DNA from: Helicobacteraceae bacterium
GTDB lineage: Bacteria; Campylobacterota; Campylobacteria; Campylobacterales; SZUA-545
DNA length: 64,000 bases
Assembly (NCBI GenBank): GCA_031275395.1
Contig: JAISOU010000042.1
Location: 32,037 to 96,036 of the forward strand
Direction of reading: 5' to 3'
Positions 38,197 through 46,461 of this stretch are shown here, one piece after another. Positions within the stretch are counted from its first letter, which is position 1; the number at the start of each line of letters is the position of its first letter. Below the pieces are notes generated by a model. It was not told the DNA's origin. It was given only the letters and a program-made list of their open reading frames with translations, and did no database searches. Made by a program: the position numbers and the translations under genes.

Positions 38197-39045
38197 TCAG
38201 CTTTTGCTTTGCGCAAAAATTTCATGGAGTGTATTAGCCTCTTTCATCCACTCTTTTAGCGCCTGCCATTCGTCGTTTTTCAAGAGCGTTTCGCCTTTTT
38301 TTAACTCCTTGTTAAAGCGATCGAGCGCGTCGATAATCGCGCTTTTATTTTGTTTGAAAACGTCGATCCACATAGAGGCGGAACTTTTAGCGAGCCTGCT
38401 CATATCACGAAATCCGCCCGCGGCAAGCGCCAAAATGCTCTCTTTGTCCTCTTGGCTTAAAACCGAATTAGCCAGCGCGTAGCTAATCGCGTGCGGCAGA
38501 TGACTGATAAACGCCGCGTGGCGATCGTGATCGACCGCTTTCATCTTGACAATCTTCATACCGATCGCTCTAAAAAGCCCTTCGACTTCGTTTAGCGCGT
38601 CCGCGTCGTTTGCCTGCGTATCGCACAGAACGACAATCCGATCGTTATAAAGCGAGCTAAACGCCGCCTTCGGCCCGCTATACTCCGTGCCGCACATCGG
38701 GTGCGCCGCCACAAAACGGGAGCGAATAGAGGGCGGAATCGCGCGAACAATCGCCGTTTTGGCGCTGCCCAGATCGACGAAAACCGCGCTTTTTTTGGCG
38801 TTTTCGAGTTTTGGCGCCATGGCGGCGATCGTTTCTACGGGAACCGCGAGCGCGATTAGATCGCTTGATTCGATCAGCTCTTCGAGGCTTAAAGCCAGAT
38901 CGATAATTTTTAGATCGAGCGCGGTTTGCAAGCTTTCAACGCTTCTGCTATAGCCCGCGATCGACCCGAAGAGCCTTTTTTCTCGTGAAGCCAAAGCCAG
39001 CGATCCGCCCATTAACCCCACGCCAATAACGCCTAGTCGTTTCAA
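38197..39045 (-). CDS. tyrA: Prephenate dehydrogenase (TyrA)
   Basis: NAD-dependent oxidative decarboxylation of prephenate to 4-hydroxyphenylpyruvate, in tyrosine synthesis. LGVIGVGLMGGSLALA at residues 4-19 is the Rossmann motif, and VDLGSAKTAIVRAI, AAHPMCGTEYSGP (catalytic His), DHDRHAAFISHLPHAISYAL and AAGGFRDMSRLAKSS follow the family order. 282 aa, no chorismate mutase or ACT domain. TTG start with AAGGAG five bases upstream. Confidence 0.93.
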   Translation of the reverse strand: MKRLGVIGVGLMGGSLALASREKRLFGSIAGYSRSVESLQTALDLKIIDLALSLEELIESSDLIALAVPVETIAAMAPKLENAKKSAVFVDLGSAKTAIVRAIPPSIRSRFVAAHPMCGTEYSGPKAAFSSLYNDRIVVLCDTQANDADALNEVEGLFRAIGMKIVKMKAVDHDRHAAFISHLPHAISYALANSVLSQEDKESILALAAGGFRDMSRLAKSSASMWIDVFKQNKSAIIDALDRFNKELKKGETLLKNDEWQALKEWMKEANTLHEIFAQSKS

Positions 39046-39063
39046 ACGCGCTCCTTTAACGCG

Positions 39064-39069
39064 ATTTTA
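39064..39069 (-). promoter_or_regulatory. Putative -10 box for tyrA
   Basis: TAAAAT in TTGCTAAAATCGCG, 18 bases before the TTG start at 39045. Confidence 0.4.
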
Positions 39070-39177
39070 GCAAGCCTATAGTAAAACCTAAACGCGGATC
39101 GGCAAACGCCATACGCAAACCAAGCCGCTAAACGGCGGTTAAAAAGCGCTCCGCAAAAACTCTAATCGCGTATTGGA

Positions 39178-39183
39178 TAAAAT
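39178..39183 (+). promoter_or_regulatory. Putative -10 box for bamA
   Basis: TAAAAT in TTGGATAAAATCGCG, 32 bases before the bamA ATG, same motif and CGCG tail as the tyrA and lpxB boxes. Confidence 0.4.
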
Positions 39184-39215
39184 CGCGGTTTTTTACGCCA
39201 ATAGTATGGATTGCG

Positions 39216-41465
39216 ATGCGCATAATAGTTCTGTTTATCTCTTTTGCCGTTTTATCGTTTGCAAAAATCTACAATCAGATCCGCTTTGACGGGCTTGCGC
39301 GCCTATCGCCGCAGACCGCGACGGAGATTATCGGCTTTAGCGCGGGGGCGAATATCGACGAAAAACGCCTAAACGAAGCGATCCGCAGACTTTTTGCCCA
39401 AGAATACTTTACCGATATTTCAGCCGACGAGCCGTCGTCGGGCGTTTTGCGCTTTACCTTTGTCGAAAAGCCCGTGATCGCGCGGATTACCTTCAAAGGC
39501 ATGAGCGAAACCGAGCGCGACGATAAGTATATGCCCGTTTTTGGGATCAAAAAGGGCGAAATCTACGATTTAAGGCGTATTGAAGCCGCGAAAAAACGGC
39601 TGGTCGCGCTGGCTCAAAGCGAAGGTTATTACGATACGCTCGTCGAGGTCGAACCAACCTACGAGGAAAATAGAGTTTATCTGGAGGTAACCTACGCCAA
39701 AGGTAGCCAGATCACGATCGCCGAAACCCGTTTTAACGGCGCTAAAAGTTTCGACAAGAAAGATTTGCAAAAGAAACTCGCCAATAAAGAGGCGCAGTTT
39801 ATGGGGTGGTTTCCGGGTCGTAGCAACGGCGCTTTGCGGCTTTTGGAGCTACCATACGACAGTTCTAGGCTAAGGGATTTTTATCTATCCAAAGGCTATT
39901 TGGACGTTGAAGTAGGCGATCCGTTTTTAAGAGCCGATTTCGACGATTACTTTGCCACGCTAGAGTACGAGGTGATCGAGGGCGATCCTTACGACGTCGA
40001 TAAGATAACGATCGGCGTAGCCGATCGTAAAGTCGATTTGACGTATTTGATCCAAGATCTGAAATTGCAACCTATGCGCCGCTTCGACATTGAAAAGATG
40101 AGATCCGACGTCGATAAAATCTTTGAAACGGCGGCGCAGGACGGCTACGCCTTTGCCCGCGTTAGTCCCGACATACGAAAAGACGAGCGCAAACGGCTCG
40201 TGTCCGTAGATTATCGCGTGACTTACGGGCAGATCGTCCGTATTCGCAACGTGATCGTTAGCGGCAACAACCGCACGCTCGATCGCGTTATTCGCCGCGA
40301 GGTATTTTTGGCGCCGGGCGATCTTTATAATTTGGTCGATCTAAGGGAATCAAAAGCGGCTATAAGAAGGCTGGGTTACTTTGAAAGCGTAGAGATCGAG
40401 GAGCGGCGCGTTAGCGAAAGCGAAATGGATCTGATCGTCGTCGTCAAAGAAACCTCTACGGGTAGCTTGATGGTTGGCGGCGGATACAGCACCTACGACG
40501 GCGTGATCGTCAATGCGTCGATCAACGATCGCAACCTTTTCGGAAGCGGTTTTTCTTACTCGTTGGGCGTGGATACCTCAAAGCGCACGCGCAGATACGA
40601 GGTTTCGCTGACAAATCCGCGCGTGCGCGATTCCGCCTATTCGCTTAGTTTTAGTCTTTACGATACGCATTACGAGGCGACGACATATATTCGCGACACG
40701 CAAGGCGGTAGCGCCACCGTTAGCCGCCGCTTTGGGCGCAACTGGCGCGGAGGGCTAACGGGAAGCTCCACGAACAATAAAAACGAGTATGACGATCCAG
40801 ACGATTTCTACGTTAACGGCAGGACGACAAAGCTCTCTTTAACGCCGTTTTTAAGTTTCGATAACACCGACGATTATTTTGTGCCTAGAAGCGGCGTAGA
40901 TCTTTCGCAATCGGTCGAAATCGCGGGCTTTGATAAGGACGAAGAGTATACAAGAACAAGCACAAGCCTCGCGTTTTATTACGGCTTTAACGAGCTTATC
41001 GATTACGATCTGATCTTTCGCTACCGCGCCCGCTTTCAATATGCCGACGCGGATATAAACGACGTCAAAAAATATCCGATCGGATCGCGTCTGTTCTTGG
41101 GCGGGACGCGATCGCTTCGCGGTTATCAAAGCGGTTCGGTCGCGCCGTATCGCAAAGACGCGAGCGGCGTGGTAGCCAAAGATAAAAACGGCGATCCGCG
41201 CTATATTGGCGGCGCTATCGCGTTTAACAACTCCGTAGAGTTCAGTATTCCGCTTGTCGAAGAGGCGAATATGCGTTTTGTCGTCTTCTACGATTTTGGC
41301 GCGATCGGCGAAAAAAAGCTAGATATGCGACGTAGTAGCTACGGCGCCGCGATAGAGTGGATTTCGCCGATGGGGCCTTTGCAGTTTATCTGGGCGGTTC
41401 CGATCGACGACAAACCCGAAGATACGATCTCTAACTTTGAGTTCACGCTAGGTCAGAAGTTTTGA
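39216..41465 (+). CDS. bamA: Outer membrane protein assembly factor BamA
   Basis: Core of the machine that folds beta-barrel proteins into the outer membrane. Signal peptide MRIIVLFISFAVLSFA, then POTRA domains to about residue 410 (for example QIRFDGLARLS, ARITFKGMSETERDD, IAETRFNGAKSFDK, RIRNVIVSGNNRTLD), then an Omp85 16-strand barrel ending in a C-terminal Phe. RLFLGGTRSLRGYQ near 625 is the conserved loop-6 RG[YF] motif. 749 aa is normal. It is divergent from tyrA. Confidence 0.96.
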   Translation: MRIIVLFISFAVLSFAKIYNQIRFDGLARLSPQTATEIIGFSAGANIDEKRLNEAIRRLFAQEYFTDISADEPSSGVLRFTFVEKPVIARITFKGMSETERDDKYMPVFGIKKGEIYDLRRIEAAKKRLVALAQSEGYYDTLVEVEPTYEENRVYLEVTYAKGSQITIAETRFNGAKSFDKKDLQKKLANKEAQFMGWFPGRSNGALRLLELPYDSSRLRDFYLSKGYLDVEVGDPFLRADFDDYFATLEYEVIEGDPYDVDKITIGVADRKVDLTYLIQDLKLQPMRRFDIEKMRSDVDKIFETAAQDGYAFARVSPDIRKDERKRLVSVDYRVTYGQIVRIRNVIVSGNNRTLDRVIRREVFLAPGDLYNLVDLRESKAAIRRLGYFESVEIEERRVSESEMDLIVVVKETSTGSLMVGGGYSTYDGVIVNASINDRNLFGSGFSYSLGVDTSKRTRRYEVSLTNPRVRDSAYSLSFSLYDTHYEATTYIRDTQGGSATVSRRFGRNWRGGLTGSSTNNKNEYDDPDDFYVNGRTTKLSLTPFLSFDNTDDYFVPRSGVDLSQSVEIAGFDKDEEYTRTSTSLAFYYGFNELIDYDLIFRYRARFQYADADINDVKKYPIGSRLFLGGTRSLRGYQSGSVAPYRKDASGVVAKDKNGDPRYIGGAIAFNNSVEFSIPLVEEANMRFVVFYDFGAIGEKKLDMRRSSYGAAIEWISPMGPLQFIWAVPIDDKPEDTISNFEFTLGQKF

Positions 41466-41492
41466 GTAAAATACGAAGACGAAAGGCAAAGA

Positions 41493-41582
41493 ATGACGAC
41501 TAAGCATATAGCGGCGATCGCAGACCTAAGAACATCATCAACCCCCCCCCCCCCCCCAGAAATGCGGTCGAATACAGATTGA
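41493..41582 (+). pseudogene. Start of a broken or phase-variable ORF carrying a C16 tract
   Basis: 27 bases after bamA, AAAGG and a six-base spacer precede an ATG that reads MTTKHIAAIADLRTSS and then enters the C16 tract. In the current length the frame stops at 41580-41582. With 14 or 17 C it would continue to a TAA at 41714-41716 (about 74 residues), and with 15 C to a stop near 41620. The downstream product is not recognised. It is either a contingency gene worn down to a fragment, or a small phase-variable ORF co-transcribed with bamA. Confidence 0.4.
41542..41557 (+). repeat. C16 homopolymer tract
   Basis: Sixteen consecutive C on the plus strand, the longest homopolymer in the window, placed 17 codons into an ORF with a good ribosome site. 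Length changes would switch between three frames. Confidence 0.85.
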
Positions 41583-41716
41583 CGACGGGCTTATGCCGCG
41601 AATCAATGGACAAATTTAAATTGCGTCCTATACTTAGATATTCAACGTTATTAAATAGAAGCGTTTTATTAAATGCGGATTCGATTCGCAAAAGTAAAAG
41701 AAAATATTTTGAATAA

Positions 41717-41984
41717 ACAGTTGCAAAGCGATATTTTAATTTCGTCGGTTGATATTTAACAAAAAATAGCCGGCGTTAAAAACGCGTTCGATTAGTTTGT
41801 CCGCTTTTGAGCGGGTAGGGTGATCGCGCCGCAAACGCTTGCCAACATTGCAAAACGTCAATAATCAAGGTTTTCATTTTAATCTTGCTTCCGTCGCCGC
41901 CAATCAAAAAATAGACGCGAGGCTACGCCGCGTTTGGATTTTCGCCCGCTCGTTCCTTGCAGACTTAGCAAGAAACGGCTAAAA
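41717..41984. other. Intergenic region between the C-tract ORF and hipBA
   Basis: No convincing gene. A 33-codon minus-strand frame (41776-41877) starting MKTLIIDVLQCWQ is too short and lacks support. The segment is lower in GC at its left end and carries a GCGAGGCTACGCCGCG imperfect hairpin near 41920. Confidence 0.3.
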
Positions 41985-41990
41985 TATAAT
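41985..41990 (+). promoter_or_regulatory. Putative -10 box for hipBA
   Basis: Perfect TATAAT in GCTAAAATATAATCC, 26 bases before the proposed hipB start. No clear -35. Confidence 0.45.
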
Positions 41991-42015
41991 CCAAAACAAC
42001 CAAAAGGAGCTATAA

Positions 42016-42273
42016 ATAGATACTATATTATCTATCAAGCGTTCGATCGCGAAGCGCGTAAGGCTTCGGCGCAAAGAGGCGAAAATCTCTCAAACGCTTT
42101 TAGCTTCGCGTTCAAACGTCAGTTTTGGTTCGATCAAACGCTTTGAACAAACGGGCGAAATAGCTCTAAACAGCCTTATCAAGATAGCCTTCGCGCTAGG
42201 CTACGAGAGCGACTTTAACGAGCTTTTTGAGCGCAAAAACTATCAATCGATCGACGAGATCGTCAATGCCTAG
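42016..42273 (+). CDS. hipB: HipB-like XRE-family antitoxin
   Basis: The frame upstream of hipA encodes RLRRKEAKISQTLLASRS, SFGSIKRFEQTGEIALNSL and IKIAFALGYESDFNELF, a HipB/Xre helix-turn-helix (R-K--ISQ--LA----S-GSI-RFE-TG-I-L--LIKIA-AL). No ATG, GTG or TTG opens it; AAAAGGAG sits six bases before an ATA codon at 42016-42018, which would give (M)DTILSIKRS and 85 residues. This explains why simple ORF calling misses it. The stop overlaps the hipA ATG by eight bases. HipB-type proteins bind operator DNA and neutralise HipA. Confidence 0.65.
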   Translation: MDTILSIKRSIAKRVRLRRKEAKISQTLLASRSNVSFGSIKRFEQTGEIALNSLIKIAFALGYESDFNELFERKNYQSIDEIVNA

Positions 42274-43372
42274 CGCGGTTGCAAACGTCTATTATCAAGG
42301 TCGCAAGGTTGGTCGAACGGCGATGGCGGATAATCGACGCGCCGCTTTTGAATACGATTCGGCGTGGATTGCGGACGGCTTTTCAATATCGCCTTTTTAT
42401 CTGCCGCTTGAAAAAAGGGTTTTTATCGCGGACCTTGAACCTTTTAACGGTAATTTCGGCGTATTTGACGACTCTTTGCCGGAGGGCTGGGGGAGATTGC
42501 TAATCGATCGGTTGCTTAAAAAACAAGGGGTCGATCTAGCGTCGATTTCAATCGTAGATCGACTGCTTATTGTAGGCTCAAACGGTATGGGCGCTTTGGA
42601 ATATAAGCCCGAAAACAGGCTTGTTAAAAAATCCGCAAACGAAACTTTAGCCGAGCTTGCGAAAGAAACCAAAAAAATCTTAGCCGAAAAGGATTCAAAT
42701 AAATTAGAAACGTTAGTAAAAATGGGCGGCTCTTCCGGCGGAGCGCGACCAAAAGTATTGATTGATTTTGAGAAAGAGGCGTGGATTGTCAAGTTTAGAT
42801 CGTCGTTTGATCCGCGTAACGTCGGCAAGATAGAGTTTAACTATTCGCAAGCGGCGCGTTTAGCCGGACTCGATATGCCCGAAACCAAACTATTTGAAGG
42901 CAAGTTTTTTGGCGTTAAACGCTTTGATCGGCGCGGCGCAAAAAAGATTCATAAACTTTCGGCTTCGGCTCTGTTAAACGCCAGCTATCGTTTGCCGTCG
43001 TTGGATTATGTCGATCTGATAAACGCCGCGCTAACTCTTACGCGAGATTTCGCGCAGGCGCAAAAATTATACCGTCAAGCCTGCTTTAACGTTTTTGCTC
43101 ATAACCGCGACGATCACGCAAAAAACTTCGCTTTTCTTTACGATGATAATAAATGGAGCGTTTCGCCCGCTTTTGATTTAACTTATAGCGAAGGGATTAA
43201 CGGCGAACACGCGACGACGATCGACGGCGAAGGCAAAAATCCGACAAAAGAACGCCTATTAAGCGTCGCGAATAAAGTCGGATTAAATATGAGTTGGGCA
43301 AAGATTACGATCGAGGAAACCAAAAAGGTCGTTGAAAAAGCAAGGCTTTTTAGCGCGGATCGCAACTCATAG
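42266..43372 (+). CDS. hipA: HipA-like serine/threonine kinase toxin
   Basis: 368 residues from ATG 42266. N-terminal couple domain with FNGNFGVFDDSLPEGWGRLLIDRLL, then the kinase: GGSSGGARPKVLI (P-loop/activation), EAWIVKFRSS (ATP-binding Lys), KRFDRRGAKKIHKLSASALL, NVFAHNRDDHAKNFAFL (catalytic HNRDDH-KN) and SPAFDLTYSEG (Mg-binding DLT). HipA-type kinases phosphorylate tRNA synthetases or other targets and cause growth arrest. Catalytic residues are intact, so it is probably active. Confidence 0.92.
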   Translation: MPSAVANVYYQGRKVGRTAMADNRRAAFEYDSAWIADGFSISPFYLPLEKRVFIADLEPFNGNFGVFDDSLPEGWGRLLIDRLLKKQGVDLASISIVDRLLIVGSNGMGALEYKPENRLVKKSANETLAELAKETKKILAEKDSNKLETLVKMGGSSGGARPKVLIDFEKEAWIVKFRSSFDPRNVGKIEFNYSQAARLAGLDMPETKLFEGKFFGVKRFDRRGAKKIHKLSASALLNASYRLPSLDYVDLINAALTLTRDFAQAQKLYRQACFNVFAHNRDDHAKNFAFLYDDNKWSVSPAFDLTYSEGINGEHATTIDGEGKNPTKERLLSVANKVGLNMSWAKITIEETKKVVEKARLFSADRNS

Positions 43373-43502
43373 TGATCGTTTGATTTTCCATTTGCGACGG
43401 CTAAGATAAAAAGGGCTTCGCGCCAAGTATTTGAAATATGGTTTCTGTTCTTGCGCGTTTCATTCGGCGGCATTTTTTCGGATTGCGGATTATAATTGTC
43501 AA

Positions 43503-44240
43503 TTATAGGCTTGAGCTACGGACGCGGCAAATAACGCGTTCAAGGTCGTTTGGGGTATCGACGGCAATTGTTTTGGAATCGACCTCTATGTATTGAACGC
43601 GCATTCCCGCTTCGATAAAACGCAGTATTTCAATATCTTCGATCGTTTCTATTGCCCCGCGCGGAGATTCGCAGAAAAATTTTAACGCTTTTGGGGTGAA
43701 GCCATAAACGCAAACCTGTTTGTAATACGAGGCGTTTATAGAACCTTTTGGAAACGGAGCCGCCGATCGCGTTAGATATATGCCGCGCCCGTCTTTTGAC
43801 GCTATGACTTTCGGTATGGTCGGATTGATTAGATCGATCGGATCGTTTATGCGAGTCATTAAATTGGTTACTTGAATGTCGGCGCGCGCATTGTCGATAA
43901 ACGGCAAAATAGCCTGTCGAATAGTTTCAGATTCTATCAGCGGTTCGTCGCCTTGTATGTTTACATAAACGTCCGCGTTGATTTTCTTTGCCACTTCGCC
44001 AACGCGATCCGTGCCTGTTTTATGTTTTGGCGACGTAACGATATGATCAATATTTTTCTTTAAGCAAACCGAAGCGATTCGCTCATCGTCTGTAGCCACA
44101 AGAACTTGCGCGAAATCTTTTACTTGTTTAGCGCGTAGATACGCATGCTCAATCATCGGTTTGCCGCAAATATCCGCTAGCGGTTTGCCCGGAAAACGAC
44201 TGCTTGCGTATCGCGCTGGAATAACGCCTATTATTTTCAC
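43503..44240 (-). CDS. kdsB: 3-deoxy-manno-octulosonate cytidylyltransferase (KdsB) family
   Basis: Activates Kdo, or a Kdo-like acid, as the CMP-sugar. VIPARYASSRFPGKPLADI at the start, VATDDERI, HKTGTDRVGEV, NIQGDEPLI and the late VDTPNDLERV are KdsB signatures. I chose the GTG at 44240 with GAGGAG upstream (245 aa). Because it sits in a capsule-type locus next to a second CMP-sugar synthetase, it may be the capsule-linked paralogue rather than the lipid A core enzyme. Confidence 0.85.
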   Translation of the reverse strand: MKIIGVIPARYASSRFPGKPLADICGKPMIEHAYLRAKQVKDFAQVLVATDDERIASVCLKKNIDHIVTSPKHKTGTDRVGEVAKKINADVYVNIQGDEPLIESETIRQAILPFIDNARADIQVTNLMTRINDPIDLINPTIPKVIASKDGRGIYLTRSAAPFPKGSINASYYKQVCVYGFTPKALKFFCESPRGAIETIEDIEILRFIEAGMRVQYIEVDSKTIAVDTPNDLERVICRVRSSSL

Positions 44241-44286
44241 GCCGCTTCTCCTCGCCAAGCGCGGCGCGCGCGCAATCGCGGATTAC

Positions 44287-45066
44287 TTAGCCTGCGGGGG
44301 CGGGGGGAACAGCGTTGCTAGGACGAGAAGAACGCTCAATGGCTGCCAGATTGTTTTTAATCCAAGCTTTGGATATTTCTACGTCTAACTGCGTATGCAC
44401 GTCTTTACCTGTAACCCATAAGCGAGTTATTGGTATGACTTTATCGCCCATCCACCACCAACAAGCGGGACCAGTTTCGCCGCGTTTTGTCTTGATTAAA
44501 GACGAATGGCGCACTGTCCAAGGACCCTGATCATAGAACACAACGCTAGGGTAACTCTGTCTATTTGTATCTGCGCCTTTTAGATCGAGAAAACTTTTTA
44601 GATATCCGTCTTCGTCGATCGTCATAGCGCGATATGGGTGATCGTCTTGCGCTTGCCATACAGTCATACAACCGTCCACATCTTTGTTATTAATTAAAGT
44701 TTGAATCGTAGCGTCAATATCCGCGCCGCTATTCATTAGCGTATTTCCTAGCAATATGGTTACTGTTCCTATATCGGCGCTTAGCGTTTCTTTTGCCGCT
44801 TTTACCCCATGTAAGATTGCATCGCCGTGGTTTGTAAATGGTTGCGCTAAATCTTTTGGACGGTCGATAATTTTAGCGCCGTATTTGAGCGCTTCGTTTT
44901 TAATAAGTTCGTCCTCCGTAGAAACAAATACTTCGTCGATCAGCTTTGCGTCGTTTGCGTAAGATAGTTGCCAACCTAAAAAACTCTTGCCTTCAATCTC
45001 GACTAAATTCTTATTTTTAATGCTTTGATTGCCGCCTTTTGCGGTAATAAGAGCTATGTTTTTCAT
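44287..45066 (-). CDS. Acylneuraminate cytidylyltransferase-like protein
   Basis: 259 residues: ALITAKGGNQSIKNKNLVEIEGKSF is the nucleotide-binding start of the NeuA-like family, followed by VFVSTEDELIKNEALKYGAKIIDRPKDLA and a C-terminal GKDVHTQLDVEISKAW. It should transfer CMP to a sugar acid, but NeuA, PseF and related enzymes cannot be told apart here. The C-terminus ends in PPAPAG encoded by CCCCCCGCCCCC, a near-homopolymer that could slip. Its ATG overlaps the TGA of a tiny upstream gene. Confidence 0.8.
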   Translation of the reverse strand: MKNIALITAKGGNQSIKNKNLVEIEGKSFLGWQLSYANDAKLIDEVFVSTEDELIKNEALKYGAKIIDRPKDLAQPFTNHGDAILHGVKAAKETLSADIGTVTILLGNTLMNSGADIDATIQTLINNKDVDGCMTVWQAQDDHPYRAMTIDEDGYLKSFLDLKGADTNRQSYPSVVFYDQGPWTVRHSSLIKTKRGETGPACWWWMGDKVIPITRLWVTGKDVHTQLDVEISKAWIKNNLAAIERSSRPSNAVPPAPAG

Positions 45067-45182
45067 TTTATTACTATTCTCCCGTTTAACGCTTCAAAAT
45101 ATTTATCGCAAATACTAGCGCGTCGAGTTTCATTTGTTTTGTCGCTATGCATTTTGTTTTCAATGCGCTTGATTTCGTTCAC
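45063..45182 (-). CDS. 39-aa small protein in the sugar cluster
   Basis: A frame of 39 codons begins at a GTG overlapping the TGA of the HAD gene (GTGA) and ends at a TGA overlapping the ATG of the cytidylyltransferase gene (ATGA). It fills the only gap between them. The product, starting MNEIKRIENKMHSDKTNE, is basic and probably helical. Overlaps on both sides argue it is translated; function unknown. Confidence 0.5.
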   Translation of the reverse strand: MNEIKRIENKMHSDKTNETRRASICDKYFEALNGRIVIK

Positions 45183-45802
45183 AGCGCAACCTTTTTTTTA
45201 ACTGTAGTTCCGCTTGGAAACATTGTATGGCAATCGCCAATTTTAACGCCGATAAAATCAACGTTATTATCAATAGCGGCGTTATAATCCTCTATGGCGT
45301 CGCCAAAGAAAACAGCCTCTGTCGGTTGAAGCGCGTATTTTAGCAAAATATGTCTAACCCATTCGGTTTTTTTAGTAGGCGATCCCAGTATTTCAGTAAA
45401 ATAGTCCGCTATGCCTTTCGCTTTAGCGATTGCGATCATTTCATCTGTAGGGGTTCCGCTGATCACAAAAAGAAGCGCCTCGTTTGCTTTAGCGGTTTTT
45501 ATAGTTTCAAGCGCGCCGTCTATAAAATTTGAGGCGACGATCTTATCGAATACGAGTTTTGAAAAACAATCGCATAATTCGCCAAGGCGTTTTTCGTCAA
45601 GCTGTCGATGTAAAAGCTCTTCGTAAAAGTACTTGAACTTTTCAAAACGAGAAACGCCGCCGTGCGCTAGGTGATATTCAACCACCTTTTGCTCTATCTC
45701 TTTTCCAAAAGGGCGAAACATTTCCGCAAAGGCTTCAGTTTTGATATTAACCGAATCTGTAATTACCCCGTCCCAATCAAAAATAATAGCTTTATATTTC
45801 AT
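45179..45802 (-). CDS. HAD-superfamily phosphatase
   Basis: 207 residues from ATG 45802, which overlaps the upstream TGA. Motif I FDWDGVITDS near residues 7-16, motif II in VISGTPTDEM, and motif IV FFGDAIEDYNAA give a phosphoglycolate phosphatase-like HAD. In this position a sugar-phosphate phosphatase in nucleotide-sugar synthesis (as KdsC- or NeuA-linked enzymes are) is the likely role. Substrate not determined. Confidence 0.82.
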   Translation of the reverse strand: MKYKAIIFDWDGVITDSVNIKTEAFAEMFRPFGKEIEQKVVEYHLAHGGVSRFEKFKYFYEELLHRQLDEKRLGELCDCFSKLVFDKIVASNFIDGALETIKTAKANEALLFVISGTPTDEMIAIAKAKGIADYFTEILGSPTKKTEWVRHILLKYALQPTEAVFFGDAIEDYNAAIDNNVDFIGVKIGDCHTMFPSGTTVKKKVAL

Positions 45803-46461
45803 TCTATTTCCGCAATAATTGCGCAAGGCGCGCCATCGGCGTCTGCAATAAGCATAGGCGCGATCGTAATGCGAGAATAATTGTAATTTTTCGACGGAAT
45901 ATACAGATCTTCAATAATCAAAACTTCTGGATCGGATAGAAACGCTATATGCGCCTGCCTGCCAGCTTCTTTGTCGCGATATGCGTTTATGGATATAAAA
46001 TCCACTCCGATCGCTCGAATCGACGCAAAAGAGGACTTAATGTATTTTGCCGCGCTTTCGTCGATTCCGGGGTTGTCGTTCCAATATTTATCCTGATTGT
46101 AAAAAACGCCGTAGCCAGTTCTGATTATTAGTATATCCGTTTTGTCTGAAATGCTAGAACGCATAAGGTGATTTGCCGTTATGTACTCTCCATTTTGCAT
46201 AGGTATATCGCAAATAAATGGATTTTCAAATACAAAAAAAGATGGGGAATAGTCAGATAGCGATTTGCCGTTTGCTATATAATGAGACGGGAAATCAATG
46301 TGCGTCCCAACGTGATTTGCCGTTGATATTTGTAGAGAGTTTGTTCGATTGCCCTCGCCGATCGAGTTTACTTGAACAAGGCAAAAATTATTTCCGCCGT
46401 TATAGCAAGGCATATTGTTGCGCATAAAACGAGACAGATATATATGCTTAACTTTTTGCAT
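45799..46461 (-). CDS. Cyclase family protein (kynurenine formamidase-like)
   Basis: 220 residues with the metal-site signature HVGTHIDFPSH near residues 50-60 (family HxGTHxDxPxH), then ILIIRTGYG and AIGVDFISI. Members hydrolyse amides or lactones. Such proteins are uncommon in polysaccharide loci; here it could remove an N-formyl or similar group from a sugar, or open a lactone. It overlaps the SDR gene by 14 bases and the HAD gene by four. Confidence 0.78.
   Translation of the reverse strand: MQKVKHIYLSRFMRNNMPCYNGGNNFCLVQVNSIGEGNRTNSLQISTANHVGTHIDFPSHYIANGKSLSDYSPSFFVFENPFICDIPMQNGEYITANHLMRSSISDKTDILIIRTGYGVFYNQDKYWNDNPGIDESAAKYIKSSFASIRAIGVDFISINAYRDKEAGRQAHIAFLSDPEVLIIEDLYIPSKNYNYSRITIAPMLIADADGAPCAIIAEIE

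Noticed and set aside
41776-41877. 33-codon frame starting MKTLIIDVLQ on the minus strand
   Set aside because: Very short, isolated, weak ribosome site and a low-complexity end.
41934-42146. 70-aa plus-strand ORF upstream of hipA
   Set aside because: It is in a different frame from the HTH-encoding frame that overlaps hipA; the HTH frame has domain support.
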